A stretch of 9,493 bases of DNA from Micrococcales bacterium. GTDB taxonomy: Bacteria > Actinomycetota > Actinomycetes > Actinomycetales > Dermatophilaceae. Position 1 is the stretch's first letter; each line of letters starts with the position of its first letter. Below the pieces are notes generated by a model. The model did no database searches. It had not been told where the DNA came from and saw only the letters and a program-made list of their open reading frames with translations. The stretch lies in contig PKWT01000188.1 in assembly GCA_003132125.1 (NCBI GenBank), positions 1-9,493 of the forward strand. Direction: 5' to 3'. Positions 1-6,875 of this stretch are shown here, piece by piece. Position numbers and translations under genes: made by a program.

Positions 1-1
1 G

Positions 2-25
2 CACACGGCACGTAACTTCGGGCTA
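2..25 (+). repeat. 24-bp direct repeat, copy 1 (window start)
   Basis: Matches 8130-8153 at 22 of 24 bases in the same orientation (differences at 8 and 22). Here it runs straight into the IS-A transposase frame, reading HTARNFGL, and is either its 5' coding end or the end of an element lying just outside the window. Confidence 0.7.
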
Positions 26-1066
26 ACCGGCTGGACGGGGCTGCTGGAACCGGCCCGGCAGGTGTTCGGGGCGCCGAGCTTCGCGATCTTCACCGACCTA
101 CTCACCGGCTGGGTGCTAGCCCCCGGCCGACGGACCGTCACCGCGATGATCACCGTCGCCGACCCGGCAGGTGGTCGGGCGCATGACGCCTACCACCGGT
201 TCCTGCGCGACGGCGTGTGGAACCTCAGCGGCCTGTGGCGGCTACTGGCCACCCATGCCGTCACCAGGTTCGCCCCGTCCGGGGTCGTCAGCCTGGACTG
301 CGATGACACCTTGTTCCACAAGAGCGGCCGCAACGTCGTCGGTGCCGGGAACTTTCGCGACGCGGTGCGTTCCACCGGCCAGCGGGTCGTCTATGCGCTC
401 GGCCTGAACCTGGTCGTGGTCACGCTGCGCGTCACCCCGTCCTGGGGATCGATGCCGATCGCCCTGCCGGTGAATGCCCGGCTGCACAAGAAGAAAGACC
501 CGATCACGACCCTCGAGCACGCCACCCAGATGATGGGTGAGCTCGCCAGCTGGCTCCCGGACCGGCAGCTGCATCTGTGCGCCGACGGCGCCTACGCCAC
601 GCTGGCTGGCGCGGACCTGCCCCGCACCCAGGTCACCAGCCGGATGCGCCGGGACGCCGCCCTCTACGAAGCCGCGCCACCCCGGACCGGCAAGCGCGGC
701 CGGCCCCGACTCAAAGGCCAGCGGCTCCCCACCCCACCCGAGATCGCCGCCCAGGCCCGCACGCGCGACTGGCGCAAGGTGATCGTCGACGTCCGGGGCC
801 GCAAGGTCGAACGACTCATCCTGACCCGCGACGTCCTGTGGTACCGCGTCAACGCCGAAGAGCTGGTCCGGCTGGTCATCGTGGCTGACCCCAGCGGTGT
901 CGAGCCTGATGACTTCTTCGTCACCACCGACCTGACCGCCAGCGGCGCTGACACGGCCTCTCGCTACGCCGGGCGTTGGAGCATCGAGGTCTGCTTCCGC
1001 GACGTCAAGCAAGACCTCGGAGGTGAGAACCCCCAATCGTGGAAACGCAAGGGTCCGGAACGGGCA
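2..1066 (+). pseudogene. IS-A transposase, exon 1 (DDE, IS4/IS701-like), interrupted by group II intron
   Basis: N-terminal and central part of a DDE transposase. Frame numbering here runs from a GTG at 62, but the frame is open back to base 2 and reads plausibly (GLLEPARQVFG), so the true start is probably upstream of the window. Visible catalytic features are the first Asp in DCDDTLFHKSG (residues 79-82), the second Asp in CADGAYA (D175), and the third in YAGRWSIEVCFRDVK, which matches the Y-(2)-R-(3)-E-(6)-K signature of IS4-superfamily enzymes (Y302, R305, E309, K316). The segment APPRTGKRGRPRLKG is shared with the IS-B transposase in this window, so the two are related. The frame continues to 1129 only by reading into the intron. 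Real exon sequence ends at codon 335 (GPERA, base 1066), and the following conserved segment resumes at 3701. The C-terminus is lost at the IS-B junction, so the protein is not functional here. Confidence 0.85.
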
Positions 1067-1764
1067 GTGCGACGTGAAGTCGCGCACAATCGAGTGAGTA
1101 CGCCTGGAAACGCGCGTCGTGAGCAGTAGCTCGCGACGCGTGAGCGTGCTCCGAACCAGTGTCAAGGTTCGTCTCCGCTTCGACCTGCGTCACCGGCAAC
1201 GGTGGGGTGGGAAGCTCGAAGTTCAAGCCCAAGAGCGCCCCGGCCATCGGGGAGCCACAGGCAAGGAGAAGAGCGGACGGGTGAGCGCAAGCGAACCTTC
1301 CGATGACATCCCGTAATCCGGAACAGATCGATGGAAGTTTTTCAGGTCTGTGCAAGGGCTGGCGCTGTGAAGCGCCAGGTGCGGTCCGTTGTGTCTAGCG
1401 GTCCGACGACACCACCACCCTCGGGATATAGGAGGCACCCACCCCGCTCGCACCTCGTGTGCGCGGAACATGGCAACCCCGCTGAGGTCTCGTGCGCCCG
1501 AACCTGGGAGTCCGAGCAAGCCGACCGTAAGGAAGGCCTCACCCCTTAGCGGGAACAGGATGGTCCAAGAAGCTAACGCCGGCAGCCGAAAGGCAGCAGG
1601 AGACGCGGCAGCACTCTGGCGGTTTTCCCCGCCTCGTCGTCGTCGAACTGGCCGGATACGAGCCGCATGGCTCGGCCCGAAAGGGCGCAGACGTGGGCTA
1701 GGTGAGCCTGTGAAGGCTCCAACGCAAGGACCCATCACCAACGAGCAAGTTAGGGGCTAGAACC
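1067..1764 (+). ncRNA. Group II intron ribozyme 5' part (domains I-III and start of IV)
   Basis: About 700 bases with no convincing protein-coding frame, upstream of the maturase start. GC content is high but the codon pattern is poor, as expected for structured RNA. Candidate exon-binding sites can be read by eye. GTCCGTT at 1384-1390 can pair with exon bases 1059-1065 (AACGGGC, one G-U pair) and is an EBS1 candidate. CCGGA at 1318-1322 pairs with exon bases 1054-1058 (TCCGG) and is an EBS2 candidate. Their positions, about 318 and 252 nt into the intron, are where EBS1 and EBS2 usually sit. The EBS1 pairing stops one base short of the splice site, which is unusual. A full fold was not computed. 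Confidence 0.7.
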
Positions 1765-3555
1765 ATGGCAGGAACAGCGCAAGCTGCCCCCGCCACGGGG
1801 ACAGCTAACGGATCGTTGGACGACCAACTCAACTGGCATGCCATCAACTGGCACAAGGAAGAGGAAGCCGTACGGCGTCTGAGGCAGCGGATATTCACGG
1901 CCTCGAAGAACGGAGACCTGACGCAAGTCAGGAACCTCCAAAAGCTGATGCTGCGAAACCGGTCCAACGTGCTCACGAGCACGCGCCGGGTCACTCAGCT
2001 CAGCACCGGCCGCGCGACGGCTGGTCTGGACGGCAAGGTAGCGCTGACCCCGGTAACCCGGGCGAAGCTGGCAACACAGGTCCTAGCGGACCTGCGAGCC
2101 TACGCCACGACCGTCCGGGCCAAGCCCGTCAAGCGGGTGTACATCCCGAAAAGCAACGGGAAGCAGCGCCCACTGGGTATCCCGGTCATTCGTGACCGGG
2201 TGTTGCAGGCAGTCGCGAAAGCGGCCCTGGAACCAGAGTGGGAGGCACGGTTTGAGGCCAGATCGTATGGTTTCAGGCCGGGTCGAGGCTGTCACGACGC
2301 GATCGAGGCCATCTGGGCGACGGTGGGCCGCAAGGCCGCCACACGCCAGTGGGTCTTGGACGCGGACCTGAGCGCCGCCTTCGACAAAATCGACCACGCG
2401 TTCCTGCTGAACGCCATCGGCTCGTTCCCCGGAAGGGGAATGGTGTCCGCGTGGCTGAAAGCCGGAGTGGTCGAAGAGGGCGTGCTCAAACGCACGGAGG
2501 AGGGAACTCCCCAGGGCGGGGTCATTAGCCCCTTACTGCTGAACATCGCTCTACACGGATTGGAAACAGCAGCAGGTGTGGTCTACCGCAAGGAACGGCG
2601 CAACGGTGAAGAGCAGATCTTCACCAGCCGAGACTCACCTGTGTTGGTGCGATACGCCGACGACTTCGTGGTGCTCTGCGCCACGGAGGAGGAAGCGTTC
2701 GCCGCGAAGGAGCGGGTCGCCGACTGGCTGCGGCCCCGGGGTCTGGTCATCAACGAGGACAAGACGCAAGTCGTCCACCTCACCGATGGCTTCGACTTCC
2801 TGGGGTTCAACGTCAGGCGGTACCGCAACGATGCGGTGATCATCAAACCAGCCGCTAGCTCTGTCAAGCGGATGCGCGAACGGCTGTCCACCGAGGTGCG
2901 TGCCCTTCGGGGCGCGAACTCGGCAGCTGTCATCAAGAAGCTGGCCCCGATCATTCGGGGCTGGGCAGCCTACTACCGCACGGGGGTCTCCTCGGAGACC
3001 TTCACCAGTCTGGACAGCCACCTGCACCACCTCTTGTGGCTGTGGGCCGTCCGGGCGCACCTGAACCAGTCGAGGACGTGGATACGACATCACTACTTCG
3101 GCCGGTTCAGCCGGGACAGGCAAGACAACTGGGTGTTTGGTGTCCGCAAGACGGGCGCCTACCTCACGAAGTTCTCCTGGACCAAGATCGAACGCCACGC
3201 CAGTGTGAAGGGCACGTCGTCCCCGGACGACCCCGCCCTCACGGACTACTGGCTGGCCCGCCGGCGCAAGCAGAAGCTGCCTCTTACCAAGGGCCGTTTG
3301 GCTCTGGCAGCCAAGCAGCGGGGCATTTGCCCGCTGTGCAACCTTGCGCTCCTCGACGTCGAGGACGAGCCGCAGAGCCCACGTGAGTGGGAGATGTGGC
3401 TGAAATCCGCCAGGAAGGCGCTTCACGCGCACCATTTCCTGGTCTATCGGCGCGACGGTGGGTCCGACGAACGGTCGAACCTCCGCTTGATACACGCCGA
3501 ATGCCACCGCCAGCACCACGCAACGCACCCCGTTGGGGCCAGTGCGCAGGACTGA
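1765..3555 (+). CDS. Group II intron-encoded protein: reverse transcriptase/maturase with HNH endonuclease
   Basis: Multifunctional 596-residue intron protein that helps the intron RNA fold and splice, cuts the target DNA and reverse-transcribes the intron into it. The N-terminal ~90 residues resemble the RVT_N extension. The RT domain follows: KRVYIPKSNGKQRPLGIP near residue 115, DADLSAAFD with the first catalytic Asp at about D201, GTPQGGVISPLL, and the YADD active site at residues 297-300. The maturase (X) domain includes LAPIIRGWAAYY from about residue 394. At the C-terminus an HNH zinc module shows CPLC (C522, C525), a His cluster at 554-557 and HAECH (C580, H581). The length and domain order are those of an intact RT-X-D-En protein. 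The ATG at 1765 follows a weak purine stretch (TTAGGGG). It lies in domain IV, the usual place, and ends with TGA shortly before domain V. Confidence 0.93.
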   Translation: MAGTAQAAPATGTANGSLDDQLNWHAINWHKEEEAVRRLRQRIFTASKNGDLTQVRNLQKLMLRNRSNVLTSTRRVTQLSTGRATAGLDGKVALTPVTRAKLATQVLADLRAYATTVRAKPVKRVYIPKSNGKQRPLGIPVIRDRVLQAVAKAALEPEWEARFEARSYGFRPGRGCHDAIEAIWATVGRKAATRQWVLDADLSAAFDKIDHAFLLNAIGSFPGRGMVSAWLKAGVVEEGVLKRTEEGTPQGGVISPLLLNIALHGLETAAGVVYRKERRNGEEQIFTSRDSPVLVRYADDFVVLCATEEEAFAAKERVADWLRPRGLVINEDKTQVVHLTDGFDFLGFNVRRYRNDAVIIKPAASSVKRMRERLSTEVRALRGANSAAVIKKLAPIIRGWAAYYRTGVSSETFTSLDSHLHHLLWLWAVRAHLNQSRTWIRHHYFGRFSRDRQDNWVFGVRKTGAYLTKFSWTKIERHASVKGTSSPDDPALTDYWLARRRKQKLPLTKGRLALAAKQRGICPLCNLALLDVEDEPQSPREWEMWLKSARKALHAHHFLVYRRDGGSDERSNLRLIHAECHRQHHATHPVGASAQD

Positions 3556-3623
3556 GTGGCCGGCACGGTCGAGGGGGTCACCAGGCCACCTCGGATTGCA
3601 ATGAGGCCCTTTGGGGCTTGCTT

Positions 3624-3657
3624 GAGCCGGATGCCGTGAAAGTGGCAAGTCCGGTTC
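3624..3657 (+). ncRNA. Group II intron domain V (catalytic hairpin)
   Basis: A 34-nt hairpin of canonical size. It starts GAGCCGG with the invariant AGC triad, closes on a GAAA tetraloop (3639-3642) and ends TCCGGTTC. The lower stem GAGCCGGA/TCCGGTTC pairs completely, allowing one G-U. A small bulge separates it from an upper stem of five pairs. This is the best conserved part of all group II introns and holds the catalytic metal site for splicing. Confidence 0.93.
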
Positions 3658-3660
3658 TGA

Positions 3661-3700
3661 GGGGGCCCGGGATCTCGCAAGAGATCCCGGGCTACCCGAC
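3661..3700 (+). ncRNA. Group II intron domain VI with branch-point adenosine and 3' splice site
   Basis: A perfect 12-bp stem (3665-3676 with 3681-3692) closed by a GCAA loop. It is followed by TA and a short CCC that can pair with the leading G run. A3694 would be the bulged branch point, 7 nt from the 3' end counting the last base, as expected for lariat formation. The intron ends in AC, fitting the group II AY rule. Confidence 0.87.
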
Positions 3701-3786
3701 GCGTGCCTGTCGCTCTGGCTGCACGCCATGACCTGGTGCTGGTACCTCACCGAGCACCCGGCCGGTGACACCTGGATCCCGAGACC
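3701..3786 (+). pseudogene. IS-A transposase, exon 2 fragment (C-terminal part, truncated)
   Basis: Continuation of the IS-A transposase after intron removal. The frame carried over from base 1066 reads ACLSLWLHAMTWCWYL followed by TEHPAGDTWIPRP. This is the conserved helical segment that follows the catalytic Glu in the family. After WIPRP the sequence switches abruptly to the terminal inverted repeat of IS-B. No recognisable remainder of IS-A (normally several dozen more residues plus an inverted repeat) is found on the far side of IS-B, in any frame I checked. The 3' end is therefore deleted, not merely interrupted. Confidence 0.8.
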
Positions 3787-3787
3787 T

Positions 3788-3800
3788 CTCGACTTTCGCA
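3788..3800. repeat. IS-B left terminal inverted repeat
   Basis: CTCGACTTTCGCA, an exact inverted match to 5393-5405. It marks the end of IS-B adjoining the truncated IS-A exon 2. The transposase stop codon follows within two bases. Confidence 0.83.
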
Positions 3801-3801
3801 G

Positions 3802-5263
3802 TTATGCGGCGGCGTTCTCCCACGCCATCCGAAGGATGTTGATTTCGTTGGGAGTTGCCGGTTGGGGGTCTGCATGTTGAAATTGTGCGGCGATGATCAC
3901 CCGGCGGAGCTTGGCGAGCATGTCGGCGACCGAGGGCTGGGCCTTGTTGCGGTACCAGGGGGCCAGCTCGCGGGCTGCGGTGACGTCGTCGGGGTGGTAG
4001 CCGGTGGTGGCGTACCAGCAGATCGCCAAACTGCTGATGACCAGTCCGAACGGCACGGTGCGCTCTACCGCGGTGGCCAGTCGGTTGCGGGCCTGACCGA
4101 CGCCGGTGGTCTGTTTCGCGTCTTCGATCGCGATCTCAATGGACCAGCGGGCGGCGTAGCGTTCGATGACCCGCGCCGGCGTCGCGGCCAGGTCGGTGCT
4201 GACCAGCGCGATGTCGTAGCCGGCACTGGCCTTGTCGCGGACCAGGACGACCCGCACCTGCTGGGGACCGAACACCCCGTACCACAGGGTGTCCAAGACG
4301 GCGGTCTGTACGGTGGCGGTGCGCCCGTAGCGGTGGACCACGGTCGCGGTGAAGACGGCGGCCGTGGCGAGGTCTGCCAGTCGGGGAAGCTTGTCACCCT
4401 TGAGCCGGGGCCGGCCGCGTCGCCCGGTGCGGGGCGGGGCGAGCTCGTACAACGCGGCGTTGGAGCGCAGCCGGGTGGTCCAGCTGATGGCGTCGGGCAG
4501 CCCGCGTAGCGTGCGCCCGGCGTAGGCCGAGTCGGCCACCACCTGGATGGCCCGGCCGGGCAGGGTGGTGGCTAGGGCCTCGGCGAGGCGGCGGCCAAGG
4601 GTGAGCCGGGAGTCGCCGGTTCCCTTGTGTACCAAGGCGAATCCCACCGGCAGCGCGAGCGGGCGGTCCAGGAACGGCAAGGTGACCACGATCGCCGCGA
4701 TGACCCAGTTGTTGCCGAAGCCCACCTTGCGGGCGCCCGCCAGGTCCCACCTTGCGGGCGCCCGCCGCGGACCCGTCATGGAACCAGGACGCGGCGTGGA
4801 CCTTGGGCCCGCGGCGGTGAAACAGCGTGTCGTCGATCGCGACCCGCACCGCCTGCCCGCCGGGCACCAGCAGGCGCACGACCAGCGTGGCCAGGACCGC
4901 GCTCAGTTGCTCGGGTGACCAGGCGGCGGCCGAGAAGAACCGGTGCGCCCGATGGTGGTTCCATACCCGTGACAGCCGGGCTCCGACCAGCATCCCGCAC
5001 ACCGTGCGCCGCCCGGTCTGGGCCACGAACCCGGTGGCCAGCGCGCAGAACACCATGAACGTGGGAGTGGTGAAACACGCCCGGAACTCGCCCAGCAGGC
5101 CCATCAGCGACGCAGGTGCCGCTACATTCGGTAATTGGGGCGCCGACGTGCCCGATTGGGGAAGACACGCGCCGGCGCCCCTCTTTGACTTCGGCCTCGT
5201 TGGCGCGGTGGGCGGTTCGGGCCTGGGTTGTGCGTGGACTGGGTGCTGCGGCTGGGGAGACAT
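3802..5263 (-). pseudogene. IS-B transposase, frameshifted (DDE, IS4/IS701-like)
   Basis: DDE transposase split into two frames. The first part begins with ATG at 5263 behind a good GAGGGTGG ribosome-binding site and contains the first catalytic Asp in VAIDDTLFHRRG (D144/D145). The second frame, read down to 3802, contains VADSAYAG (second Asp) and RYAARWSIEIAIEDAK, matching Y-(2)-R-(3)-E-(6)-K. The frames part at 4721-4766, where a 21-bp sequence is repeated with a 4-bp spacer (offset 25 bp). Removing 25 bp joins WFHDGSAAGARKVG directly to GFGNNWVIAA and gives one protein of about 478 residues. Both halves are otherwise intact, so inactivation is probably recent. The sequence around the break does not look like a programmed slippery site, because the shift comes from a duplication. 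Confidence 0.88.
4721..4766. repeat. 21-bp direct duplication causing the IS-B frameshift
   Basis: Identical 21-bp copies at 4721-4741 and 4746-4766 separated by AGGT. The 25-bp offset is not a multiple of three and shifts the transposase frame. The copies encode the ARKVG region twice, in the two frames. Replication slippage or a duplication is the likely cause. Confidence 0.92.
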
Positions 5264-5392
5264 ATCACCACCCTCGTCACTTCAGTCACACCAGTCACGC
5301 AGGCACGCCGCAACCCGCGACAGTAGCCACCCTTGGATCAGCCCGCGTCGCCCCGCCGGGACTCAGCCCCGACCGACTCTCGAGTCGCAAAG

Positions 5393-5405
5393 TGCGAAAG
5401 TCGAG
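5393..5405. repeat. IS-B right terminal inverted repeat
   Basis: TGCGAAAGTCGAG, an exact reverse complement of 3788-3800. It lies upstream of the transposase start, so a transposase promoter is expected just inward. It is followed by T and then AGACC, the possible target duplication. Confidence 0.83.
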
Positions 5406-5446
5406 TAGACCCGGCCGAAGACCGCGAAACTCCACTGTGACTGGTG

Positions 5447-5475
5447 TTCCCAGAGTGGTTCATCGCCTCTACCCT
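5447..5475 (+). promoter_or_regulatory. Possible sigma-70-type promoter of the NlpC/P60 gene
   Basis: TTCCCA (5447-5452) and TACCCT (5470-5475) are 17 bp apart and would place a transcript start about 30 nt before the ribosome-binding site. The match to consensus is only moderate, and in a GC-rich genome such hexamers occur by chance. It lies between the IS-B end and the gene, so it would be the native promoter if real. Confidence 0.25.
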
Positions 5476-5498
5476 AGACAGACTGAAGGTTGTCGATC

Positions 5499-5504
5499 GA
5501 AAGG
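5499..5504 (+). promoter_or_regulatory. Ribosome-binding site that decides the start of the NlpC/P60 gene
   Basis: GAAAGG lies 8 nt before the GTG at 5513. The upstream in-frame GTG at 5444 has no comparable site and would add 23 residues in front of the signal peptide, so the 5513 start is preferred. Confidence 0.65.
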
Positions 5505-5512
5505 CGTACCTC

Positions 5513-6817
5513 GTGCCGAGCACTCGCAAGCCGATCTGGTTCCAGCTGGTCGTTGCGACTGGAACCGCCCTTGTGCTTGCGCTGGCCGGCCCCATAGCCA
5601 GCGCCCAGGCAGATCCGGTCTACCCCTCAGCGCCTCAGGTCAAAGCGGCCAAGGCCGCCGTCGGAGACAAGGCCGCTCAGATCGCTGTCGTCGAAGGTCA
5701 GCTGAAGGCGTCCAACGCCCGGCTGGTCGCGGTGCAGACAGCCGCCGAGGTGGCGGCCGAGAAGTACAACCTGGCGCGCATCCTGCTCCAAGAACGCACC
5801 GATGCGGCGAAGGCCGCAGCAGAGCGCGCGGCCGCAGCACAAAAGACGGCAGGCATCGCGTCGGACAAGCTGGGACAGTTCGCCGCCTCGGACTACATGC
5901 GGGGCGGAAACCTCGATCAGCTCGAGGTCTTCCTTTCCAGCAAGGGGCCACAGGACCTGCTGGACCGAGCCGCCGCCGTCCAGCTGATCAGCGACATCCG
6001 CAGCCGGACCCTGCAGAATGCCGACCTTTCCTCTGCGGTGGCCGGTGGCCTACGTCGCCAGGCGGCCCAGGCCCAGGCTCAGCAACTCGCCGCGGAACAG
6101 ACGGCTGAGAGCGCCAAGACCGCAGTCCAGGCTCAGGTGGACTTGGCAGCTGTCGAGACCGCCAGCATCCAGAAGCAGCAGAGTGCGATGATCGCCCAGC
6201 TGGCGACCCTGAGCAATACCTCGGTCGCGCTCGAGAGGCAGCGTCAGGACGGACTCAAGGCCGAGGCTGAGCGACGGGCCGCGGCAGCGGCCAAAGCTGC
6301 GGCCGAGGCTCGCTCCGCAGCACAAGCTCGAGCGGAGGCACAGGCTCGTGCCGACGCACAGGCTCGTGCGGACGCCCGTGCCCGCGCTGCCAGGGATGCC
6401 GCCAACAGCGCTCCCGCGCCGGGCCCGGTGACCAATGACCCGGTTCCCTCTCGCGGGGGCGTCTCGGCCGTCATCGCGTTCGCCCAGGCCCAGATCGGTA
6501 AGCCCTACCAGTGGGGTGCCGCCGGGCCGGACACGTTCGACTGCTCAGGTCTGACCCTAATAGCGTGGGCCCAGGCCGGGGTGAACCTCTCGCACTACAC
6601 CGGATTTCAGTGGACCGAGACCCGGCGGGTGCCGCTCAGCCAGCTGCAGCCAGGTGACCTGGTCTTCTATGGCGTCGACGGCCCGGACAGCCATCACGTC
6701 GGGCTCTACATCGGCAACGACATGATGATCGATGCGCCGCATACGGGCGCATACGTCCAGTACGACGACATCTATTCGTTCGGCAGCGATCTCCTGCCGT
6801 ACGGCGGTCGTCCGTAG
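5513..6817 (+). CDS. Secreted coiled-coil NlpC/P60 (C40) peptidoglycan endopeptidase, RipA-like
   Basis: Cell-wall hydrolase expected to cleave the D-Glu/meso-DAP bond of peptidoglycan stem peptides outside the membrane, with a role in septum splitting or wall turnover as known for RipA-type enzymes. The 434-residue product starts at GTG 5513. It has a signal peptide with basic TRK, a hydrophobic core and a likely cut after SAQA (residue 33). A long alanine/glutamine-rich coiled coil follows (about 36-305), including AQARAD repeats. A short Pro-rich linker leads to the NlpC/P60 domain from about residue 322. The catalytic residues are visible: Cys344 in FDCSGL, His395 in HHVGLYIG and His410 in DAPHTG. 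This is the domain order of mycobacterial RipA, where the coiled coil restrains the catalytic domain. IS-B ends only ~105 bp upstream. No partner gene such as an FtsX/FtsE-type transporter is in the window. The gene itself is intact. Confidence 0.9.
   Translation: MPSTRKPIWFQLVVATGTALVLALAGPIASAQADPVYPSAPQVKAAKAAVGDKAAQIAVVEGQLKASNARLVAVQTAAEVAAEKYNLARILLQERTDAAKAAAERAAAAQKTAGIASDKLGQFAASDYMRGGNLDQLEVFLSSKGPQDLLDRAAAVQLISDIRSRTLQNADLSSAVAGGLRRQAAQAQAQQLAAEQTAESAKTAVQAQVDLAAVETASIQKQQSAMIAQLATLSNTSVALERQRQDGLKAEAERRAAAAAKAAAEARSAAQARAEAQARADAQARADARARAARDAANSAPAPGPVTNDPVPSRGGVSAVIAFAQAQIGKPYQWGAAGPDTFDCSGLTLIAWAQAGVNLSHYTGFQWTETRRVPLSQLQPGDLVFYGVDGPDSHHVGLYIGNDMMIDAPHTGAYVQYDDIYSFGSDLLPYGGRP
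6320..6391 (+). repeat. 18-bp tandem repeats encoding AQARA(E/D)
   Basis: Three clear 18-bp units (6320-6337, 6338-6355, 6356-6373) and a degenerate fourth sit in the coiled-coil end of the NlpC/P60 gene. They encode AQARAE, AQARAD, AQARAD and ARARAA. Units 2 and 3 differ at one base. Such repeats can change copy number and so vary the length of the helical stalk. Confidence 0.75.
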
Positions 6818-6875
6818 GCGAGCACCCTCGGCGTAACCCTGTGCACGAGCGCCCGGCATACAGCATGCTTGGTTG

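Larger units (their letters stand above)
1067..3700 (+). mobile_element. Group II intron, apparently full length, with maturase ORF in domain IV
   Basis: A self-splicing retroelement with all its hallmarks in order. It begins GTGCGAC at 1067, the standard group II 5' end, and the first bases fold as a hairpin. About 700 nt of structured, mostly non-coding RNA (domains I-III) precede the maturase gene at 1765-3555. Domain V is at 3624-3657, domain VI at 3661-3700, and the intron ends in CTACCCGAC. Both borders are fixed independently by the interrupted gene: codon 335 of the IS-A transposase ends at 1066, and the conserved continuation LSLWLHAMTWCWYL lies in the same frame just after 3700. Length is 2634 nt. 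No frameshift or internal stop is visible in the maturase, so the element may still be active. The exact structural class was not determined. Confidence 0.92.
3787..5406 (-). mobile_element. IS-B, full-length but inactivated IS4/IS701-like insertion sequence
   Basis: About 1.62-kb insertion sequence with a single transposase gene on the - strand. The ends are inverted repeats: CTCGACTTTCGCA at 3788-3800 and its exact reverse complement at 5393-5405, followed inward by an imperfect TT/TGCG match. The transposase stop codon (TAA) lies right at the left repeat (3802-3804). A 5-bp direct repeat AGACC (3782-3786 and 5407-5411) flanks the element and may be the target duplication. The 5' leader between the right repeat and the transposase start (5264-5392) has no further gene. 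The element is inserted in IS-A on the left and borders the NlpC/P60 gene region on the right. Confidence 0.82.

Noticed and set aside
1021..1030. GGTGAGAAC as an alternative intron 5' end
   Set aside because: The transposase frame continues sensibly past it (NPQSWKRKGPERA), and the true group II start GTGCGAC at 1067 gives the correct exon join.
242..1165. 307-codon ORF on the - strand
   Set aside because: It is antisense to the IS-A transposase, whose frame has DDE motifs, and it crosses the intron border. The composition is a GC-rich shadow with no recognisable domain.
2635..3771. 378-codon ORF on the - strand
   Set aside because: It lies antisense to the intron maturase and runs through domains V and VI into exon 2. 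The + strand has clear RT and HNH motifs.
3862..4509. 215-codon ORF on the + strand
   Set aside because: It is opposite to the IS-B transposase second frame, which carries VADSAYAG and the YREK signature. It is Gly/Val-rich shadow sequence.
4721..4766. Programmed ribosomal frameshift in IS-B
   Set aside because: The frame change is caused by a 25-bp duplication, and no slippery heptamer or need for frameshifting is apparent.
5116..6108. 330-codon ORF on the + strand
   Set aside because: It spans the IS-B end and the start of the NlpC/P60 gene in the wrong frame. It is Arg/Pro/Gly-rich and has no domain.
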